Shown: positions 59,505-64,000 of the stretch, piece after piece
Layout: each line of letters begins with the position of its first letter
How positions within the stretch are numbered: position 1 is the first letter of the stretch
Assembly: GCF_003384725.1 (NCBI RefSeq)
Contig: NZ_QNVV01000003.1
Location: 124,001 to 188,000 of the forward strand
DNA from: Chryseobacterium pennipullorum
Lineage (GTDB): Bacteria; Bacteroidota; Bacteroidia; Flavobacteriales; Weeksellaceae
Direction of reading: 5' to 3'
DNA: 64,000 nucleotides
Notes under the pieces: generated by a model
What the model saw: the letters and a program-made list of their open reading frames with translations, nothing else
Database searches by the model: none
Told to the model about the DNA's origin: nothing
Translations under genes and position numbers: made by a program

Positions 59505-60653
59505 TTAAACTTCATCAATTATTTTCTGAAGATGTTCTACAGATTTTTCCAAAACAAATGGCAGTTCAGTTTCTGAAATTTGTTTTTTGTATTGCTCCGC
59601 AGCCGCGCGATCCGTGAGAAACTTTTTCATTCCGTCATAAATTCCTTCCTCGGAGTTAGCTGTAATATTTCCCAGTTTTCCATCCTGTAGAAGGTCTCTG
59701 ATCCCGGAAATATCGGTGGCGGAAATAGGTTTGTTGAGAATAAGGGCTTCAGCAATGATGGTGGGAAAACCTTCGTGTCGCGAAGACATGATATAAAAAT
59801 CCGCCTTCTTCATATACGGGTATGGATTGCTGCTGAAACCGAGCATTTTTGCCGTATCCTGAAGGCCTAAAGTGTTGAGCTGTTCCTGGATGTTATTAAA
59901 GTCATATCCGTCGCCAATGATGAGAAGCTGGTGCTTCAACCCTTCATCAATCAGTTTTTTATGTACATTCAGTAGTCTGTCATACCCTTTCTGCGGGTAA
60001 ACAGTACCTACGGTCACAAAAGTGGGAAGATCAGCCGTAAAAGGATAGTCGGTAATGGATACATTTGCTTTCTGTAACGTGTCCTCTCTATCGATGGGGT
60101 TGTATATCTTGATCACCGATTGTTTTTCAGCATCATTTTTTGCTAGCTGGTACATCCCCTCCTGAAGTTTATTGGAGATCACAAGGATCCTGTCAAACTT
60201 AAAGAATTGTCTGATGACGTCCGGTGTATAGTCTTTCAGGTTGAAGATGTCATTCTGCACCCAGATGATCTTTTTCGAGTCTTTTTGCGGACTGGAAAGA
60301 ATTTCCCGGTACATGGCATGAATCGCAGCAATCTCTACATCATATTTTTTATTTTTTAAAACAAATTTATAAAGCAGGGAAGGAAACCAAAGAAACATTT
60401 TCTGATAAAGAACCCTGAATGCTTTCACGGGAATCTCCTGTGGCCTGTTGGTTGTGATCATTTCGCCTTTCAGAAGATAGTATAGATTTACCCAGGACGG
60501 AACTTCTTTTATGTATAACCCTGAATATAGATTCACCAGCAGGTCCACTTCATATTGATCAGCGGGAAGGTTTTTCAGAAAGTTGATCAAAACTTTTTCA
60601 GCCCCGCCGTGGCGTAAAGAACCTATACGAATGAGGAGTTTTTTCTTTTTCAA
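59505..60653 (-). CDS. Glycosyltransferase, GT4-type
   Basis: 382 residues. GT-B fold: N-terminal acceptor domain with RIGSLRHGGAEKVLINFLKNL, C-terminal donor domain with TVGTVYPQKGYDRLLNVHKKL, LLIIGDGYDFNNIQEQL, MKKADFYIMSSRHEGFPTIIAEALILNKPI (the EGFPTxIAEAL motif that binds the sugar nucleotide) and DISGIRDLLQDGKLG. Complete, with no membrane segment. Transfers a sugar in surface polysaccharide synthesis. It is followed 10 bases later by the acetyltransferase gene. Similar to, but distinct from, the partial glycosyltransferase at the right edge. Confidence 0.92.
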   Translation of the reverse strand: MKKKKLLIRIGSLRHGGAEKVLINFLKNLPADQYEVDLLVNLYSGLYIKEVPSWVNLYYLLKGEMITTNRPQEIPVKAFRVLYQKMFLWFPSLLYKFVLKNKKYDVEIAAIHAMYREILSSPQKDSKKIIWVQNDIFNLKDYTPDVIRQFFKFDRILVISNKLQEGMYQLAKNDAEKQSVIKIYNPIDREDTLQKANVSITDYPFTADLPTFVTVGTVYPQKGYDRLLNVHKKLIDEGLKHQLLIIGDGYDFNNIQEQLNTLGLQDTAKMLGFSSNPYPYMKKADFYIMSSRHEGFPTIIAEALILNKPISATDISGIRDLLQDGKLGNITANSEEGIYDGMKKFLTDRAAAEQYKKQISETELPFVLEKSVEHLQKIIDEV

Positions 60654-60689
60654 TTTGCTTTGTTGTTTTATAATTTTTACAAGACTAAA

Positions 60690-61259
60690 TTATTTAATTT
60701 TTCTTGCTTTTTTATATTTGTAAGGAAGATTTTCTTTGATATAGGCATCAAGTTTTTTCCTGTCTTTCTCAAGTTCACGGGGATATTCCGGGTTGTTTTT
60801 AAGAACAATATCACCATAATCTTCAATGGTACAGAGAAACTGCGCCGGATTTCCGATAAAAACGGTGTTGTCCGGCATCGATTGTGACAATACGGAATTG
60901 GCCCCTAAAATGCAGTTATTCCCGATCTGTACATCCTGCATAATGACGCAGTTCAGACCGATTGTACAGTTGTTTCCGATCTTGATCCTTCCCAGGATTC
61001 TTGCATCTTCATATCCGGGAAGTCTTCTCAGCAGGGTAGTGGTCCCGCCGTGGTTCACAAACCTTACGCCGCCGGCAATATTCACGTTATCGCCAATCTC
61101 AATGAGGTAGGGTTCTGTTCCGAAATAAATTTTATCGGGCATATTGAAGCTTTTGCCCACTTTCATGCCCCTGTACTTTGCCGCTTCAAGACTGGCCCTA
61201 TTCAAAAAAGATTGATAGAGAGAGTCTATTTTTAACAGGATTCTAAATATAAAAATCAT
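60690..61259 (-). CDS. Left-handed beta-helix acyltransferase (CatB/WbbJ-like)
   Basis: 189 residues from the ATG at 61259 (a GTG one codon earlier is possible). Short helical N-terminus (FRILLKIDSLYQSFLN), then hexapeptide repeats: GTEPYLIEIGDNVNIAGGVRFVNHGG, RIKIGNNCTIGLNCVIMQDVQIGNNCILGANSVLSQ, ending VFIGNPAQFLCTIEDY. The His in NHGG is the likely catalytic base. The loop between coils is like that of xenobiotic/sugar acetyltransferases. It lies in the polysaccharide locus, transcribed away from the KAS III gene. Confidence 0.88.
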   Translation of the reverse strand: MIFIFRILLKIDSLYQSFLNRASLEAAKYRGMKVGKSFNMPDKIYFGTEPYLIEIGDNVNIAGGVRFVNHGGTTTLLRRLPGYEDARILGRIKIGNNCTIGLNCVIMQDVQIGNNCILGANSVLSQSMPDNTVFIGNPAQFLCTIEDYGDIVLKNNPEYPRELEKDRKKLDAYIKENLPYKYKKARKIK

Positions 61260-61283
61260 CACAGGTGTAAATTTGTTTTTATT

Positions 61284-61291
61284 TACTTTTG
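61284..61291 (+). promoter_or_regulatory. -7 box (TACTTTTG) of the KAS III-ACP-SDR operon
   Basis: Matches TAnnTTTG, 22 bases before the ATG at 61314, in the 54-base divergent gap. Confidence 0.4.
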
Positions 61292-61313
61292 CAAAGAAAG
61301 AGAATTTATTAAT

Positions 61314-62288
61314 ATGATGAAAATTTCAAAAATAGAATATTATCTGCCTCAGCAGGTGCTCACTAATCATGATCTGGAAAGTTTGTTTCCTGAATGGAGC
61401 TCTGAGAGAATTCAGGAGAAAGTGGGGATCAGCCAGCGCCACATTTCTTCGGACAATGAGACGGTACTGGATATGGCCGTGCAATCTTCAGAGAAGATTT
61501 TTGAAACTTACGACAGGGACAAAGTAGACTTTATTCTGTTCTGTACCCAAAGCCCTGAGTATTTCCTGCCTACAACGGCCTGTATTTTGCAGGACAGATT
61601 GGGGCTCAGAAAAAACATAGGAGCCATAGATTTTAATCTTGGATGTTCAGGGTTTGTATATGGACTGGCTTTTGCCAAGGGGCTGATCTCTGCAGGTATT
61701 GCGAAAAGCATTCTTTTGGTGACCTCAGAAACCTATACCAAGCACATTCATCCTGAGGATAAAGGAAACCGCAGTATTTTTGGAGATGCTTCCGCTTCAG
61801 CAATTGTTGAAAAAGCAGAAGGTGCCCATGATTACCAGTTTTGTCTGGGAACAGATGGGAGTGGTGCAGAGAATCTGATCGTAAAAAAAGGTGCTTTTAA
61901 AAAAGATTTTGAACTGAATCCGGACCATGAGTTCAGTGCTGAAAATATTTATATGAATGGTCCTGAAATTTTCAACTTCACCATTGCAAATATTCCAGGG
62001 CTGGTAAAAGAAACGCTTGAGGTAAACGGAATGACAATGGATGATATTGATCATTTTGTTTTTCATCAGGCAAATTCCTTTATGCTGAATTATTTAAGAA
62101 AGAAAACCAAAATACCGGCAGAAAAGTTCTATATTGATATGGAAACCACCGGGAATACGGTTTCGGCGACCATTCCTATTGCTCTGAAAAATATGATGGA
62201 TAAAGGAATGCTGAAGACAGGGGATAAAGTTTTAATGGCCGGATTTGGAGTAGGGTACTCGTGGGGTGCCACCATTATGGAAATATAA
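61314..62288 (+). CDS. 3-oxoacyl-ACP synthase III-like ketosynthase
   Basis: 324 residues (a second ATG follows directly). Thiolase fold with the FabH triad C111 (NLGCSGFVYG), H251 (FVFHQANSF) and N281 (ETTGNTVSATIPIA). Family N-terminus KISKIEYYLPQQVLTN and C-terminal GFGVGYSWGATIMEI are intact. FabH joins an acyl-CoA with malonyl-ACP. Here it is followed by an ACP and a reductase gene in the same operon within a polysaccharide region, so it probably starts a dedicated short acyl chain and is not the housekeeping FabH. Confidence 0.93.
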   Translation: MMKISKIEYYLPQQVLTNHDLESLFPEWSSERIQEKVGISQRHISSDNETVLDMAVQSSEKIFETYDRDKVDFILFCTQSPEYFLPTTACILQDRLGLRKNIGAIDFNLGCSGFVYGLAFAKGLISAGIAKSILLVTSETYTKHIHPEDKGNRSIFGDASASAIVEKAEGAHDYQFCLGTDGSGAENLIVKKGAFKKDFELNPDHEFSAENIYMNGPEIFNFTIANIPGLVKETLEVNGMTMDDIDHFVFHQANSFMLNYLRKKTKIPAEKFYIDMETTGNTVSATIPIALKNMMDKGMLKTGDKVLMAGFGVGYSWGATIMEI

Positions 62289-62319
62289 GATTAACAACAT
62301 TTAAAATAAAATTGTCAAT

Positions 62320-62553
62320 ATGAAAACATCCGTTTTTTTAGAAAAACTACAAGAAGAGCTGGAGGAAGATGAAACGCTTACCGTTGAAACAAATTTAAAA
62401 TCTTTAGAGAGCTATGATTCTATTAGTCTGCTTTCTGTCATTGCGTTCGTAGATGAGAATTTCAATGCAAAGATCGATACCAAGCATTTTAAAGATATCA
62501 ATACTGTTTCGGATCTGATGAATGTGATTGGGAAAGAAAACTTTGAAGATTAA
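62320..62553 (+). CDS. Acyl carrier protein
   Basis: 77 residues, acidic four-helix bundle. The phosphopantetheine attachment Ser is S34 in SYDSISLLS (family DSL; here DSI). Pattern ETNLKSLESYDSIS and FKDINTVSDLMNVIG match ACPs of secondary pathways more than AcpP. The stop overlaps the ATG of the SDR gene (TAATG), so the two are translationally coupled. Confidence 0.93.
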   Translation: MKTSVFLEKLQEELEEDETLTVETNLKSLESYDSISLLSVIAFVDENFNAKIDTKHFKDINTVSDLMNVIGKENFED

Positions 62554-63311
62554 TGGATGCTTTCTCGCTAAAAAATAAAACAATTCTTATTACAGGGGCT
62601 TCTTCCGGGATCGGGAGAAGCTGTTCTGTAGAATGCAGCAGAAGTGGAGCCAGCCTGATCCTTGTGGGACGCAATGAGGAAGAACTCATTAAAACCGCTT
62701 CGCAGTTAAGTCCAGATACAAAAGTAGCAATTATTGCTGAAGATATTACCCATTCTGAACAGATTGAGGCGCTTATTGCCGACCGGGTTGCCGTTTTAGG
62801 GAAAATATCAGGTTTCATTCACTGTGCAGGAATAGAAAAAACACTGCCGTTGAAAAAGCACAGTCCGCAGCTGTATCATGATATCTTTGAAATCAATGTG
62901 ATTGCCGGATTTGAAATTGCAAAGATTCTATCTTTAAAGAAATATAAGGATGATACATCCAGTTTTGTATTTATTTCATCCGTCGCAGGGATGGTAGGAG
63001 AGGCTGGAAAAGCGGCATATTCTGCCAGCAAGGGTGCTGTAATTGCCGGCGCTCGCTCACTTGCAATGGAACTCTCCAGAGGGAATATCCGGGTCAACAG
63101 TATTAGTCCTGCAATGATAAATACTCCGATTTTAGAAAGAATGTTTGAAGATATCGGAGATGAAGCTTCTTCCGAAATAATAAAAAAGCATCCGCTGGGA
63201 ATAGGTGAACCTATTGATGTAGCGAATGCATGTATATTTCTTCTTTCCGATGCCGCAAGGTGGGTCACAGGGACCAATCTTGTGATCGACGGAGGATATT
63301 CTGCACAGTAG
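62553..63311 (+). CDS. Short-chain dehydrogenase/reductase (FabG-like)
   Basis: 252 residues. NADP loop TGASSGIGRS, NAG-type HCAGIEK, active-site Ser in FISSVAGMVG and Tyr-Lys in YSASKGAV, and the C-terminal VTGTNLVIDGGYS of the FabG group. Starts at the ATG overlapping the ACP stop. With KAS III and ACP it would reduce a 3-oxoacyl-ACP to a 3-hydroxyacyl-ACP. Convergent with the glycosyltransferase at 63315, only 3 bases between stops. Confidence 0.93.
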   Translation: MDAFSLKNKTILITGASSGIGRSCSVECSRSGASLILVGRNEEELIKTASQLSPDTKVAIIAEDITHSEQIEALIADRVAVLGKISGFIHCAGIEKTLPLKKHSPQLYHDIFEINVIAGFEIAKILSLKKYKDDTSSFVFISSVAGMVGEAGKAAYSASKGAVIAGARSLAMELSRGNIRVNSISPAMINTPILERMFEDIGDEASSEIIKKHPLGIGEPIDVANACIFLLSDAARWVTGTNLVIDGGYSAQ

Positions 63312-63314
63312 TTT

Positions 63315-64000
63315 CTATTGCTTATGAAGAGTTTCGATAATCTCTTCCACACTGTCAAATATATTTTGATTGTCAAACTGACTCTCAATGTTTTTAAGAT
63401 TTTCCCTGATATGTAGAACAAGGTCCGGATCTGTAAGAAAGGCTTTCATTCCTTCATACATTTCGTCCACCTCATAGTTGATGAGGTATCCTGTCTCACG
63501 ATCTTTAATCATCAATCCCACATCCCCTACATTGGTCGCTACAATAGGCTTCTGAAGAACCAACGCTTCGGCAATGACCAGCGGCCACGCTTCAGATTCG
63601 GAAGGAAGAACAAAGTAATCTGCCTTTTTGATATATGGATAAGGATTCATCTGGTTGCCGGCTAAAATAAACGTTTTTTCTACGTTGCTACTGGCGGCCT
63701 GGGCTTTCAGATTCTTCATTTCTCCACCGTCTCCGATGATGACAATGCTGTGATGAAAACCTTCGTCGATAAGCCTTTTGTGGGCTTCAATAAGTTTATG
63801 ATAGCCTTTTCTTGAATGCAGTCTTCCAATCGAGACAAAAACAGGACCTTCCGGGAAATTGTCCAGCTTTTCTTCTGCCTTGCGTTTAATCTCCTCAATA
63901 GGGATCGGATTGATGATCACACTCTCTGCAGGATACTTCAGCTCCGGATAATACTGGTGCATCATGTCTTTTATTTTGTGAGAGCAGTACACCATATGAT
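63315..64000 (-). CDS. Glycosyltransferase, GT4-type (5' end outside window)
   Basis: About 228 residues of the C-terminal part; the frame is open to the window edge. Donor-domain motifs: VFVSIGRLHSRKGYHKLIEAHKRL, IVIIGDGGEMKNLKAQA, IKKADYFVLPSESEAWPLVIAEALVLQKPI (here SEAWPLVIAEAL), and ATNVGDVGLMIKDRETGYLI. Similar in layout to the glycosyltransferase at 59505 but different in sequence. It probably adds a sugar in the same polysaccharide pathway. The acceptor-binding N-terminal half is not visible. Confidence 0.9.
   Translation of the reverse strand, partial: HMVYCSHKIKDMMHQYYPELKYPAESVIINPIPIEEIKRKAEEKLDNFPEGPVFVSIGRLHSRKGYHKLIEAHKRLIDEGFHHSIVIIGDGGEMKNLKAQAASSNVEKTFILAGNQMNPYPYIKKADYFVLPSESEAWPLVIAEALVLQKPIVATNVGDVGLMIKDRETGYLINYEVDEMYEGMKAFLTDPDLVLHIRENLKNIESQFDNQNIFDSVEEIIETLHKQ

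Overview
The window reads as a chromosomal segment of a flavobacterium of the Chryseobacterium/Elizabethkingia kind (Weeksellaceae). This is inferred from several things: AT-rich sequence, start regions without Shine-Dalgarno sites, Bacteroidetes-type promoter boxes (TAnnTTTG), four large proteins with type B type-IX-secretion (T9SS) C-terminal domains, the flavobacterial exosortase XrtF with its partner, TonB receptors, and a Rho factor with a long Q/N-rich insert. I see no tRNA, rRNA, CRISPR array, insertion sequence or phage genes.

Layout. 1-3.4 kb: end of rho, a DapB-like reductase and a Mn-type superoxide dismutase. 3.5-10.5 kb: a secreted endonuclease/exonuclease/phosphatase-fold enzyme divergent from a TonB receptor and DUF5689 lipoprotein pair, a likely outer-membrane uptake locus. 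10.5-11.9 kb: an AidA/PixA-type inclusion protein and a DUF6702 protein. 11.9-15.4 kb: a minus-strand operon of an APH-fold sugar kinase (AmgK-like), a GxxExxY protein, a stand-alone RapZ C-terminal domain, a MurU-like nucleotidyltransferase and a LOG-family hydrolase, which suggests amino-sugar or peptidoglycan recycling. 15.6-16.6 kb: XrtF and its associated protein. 16.6-25.1 kb: cation diffusion facilitator, asd, a small membrane protein, a TonB receptor, and nitroreductase-nadB-nadC (NAD synthesis). 25.2-36.7 kb: four T9SS type B surface proteins, two on each side of rnhA and dnaB. 36.8-42 kb: a TPR-like protein, an MFS exporter, small lipoproteins, a GH3-family acyl-amidosynthetase homologue and a Lys/Ala-rich secreted protein.

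42.2-51 kb (plus strand): mfd, three tandem paralogous secreted proteins, two paralogous lipoproteins, and pth. 51.3-54.7 kb: an operon of carbonic anhydrase, a small secreted protein, a SulP anion transporter and a second carbonic anhydrase, probably for bicarbonate/CO2 handling. 55-58.5 kb: a membrane-anchored AraC regulator, a DUF2306 membrane protein and a phosphoethanolamine-transferase-type enzyme; repeated GTTTCAC words lie upstream of the last two. 58.9-64 kb: the edge of a surface polysaccharide locus, with two left-handed beta-helix acyltransferases, two GT4-type glycosyltransferases and a KAS III-ACP-SDR triad that could make a short hydroxyacyl group for sugar decoration.

Most operons end in clear intrinsic terminators. 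Several promoter boxes sit directly against the start codon (dnaB, the GH3 gene, the nitroreductase gene, the MFS gene), which suggests leaderless mRNAs.
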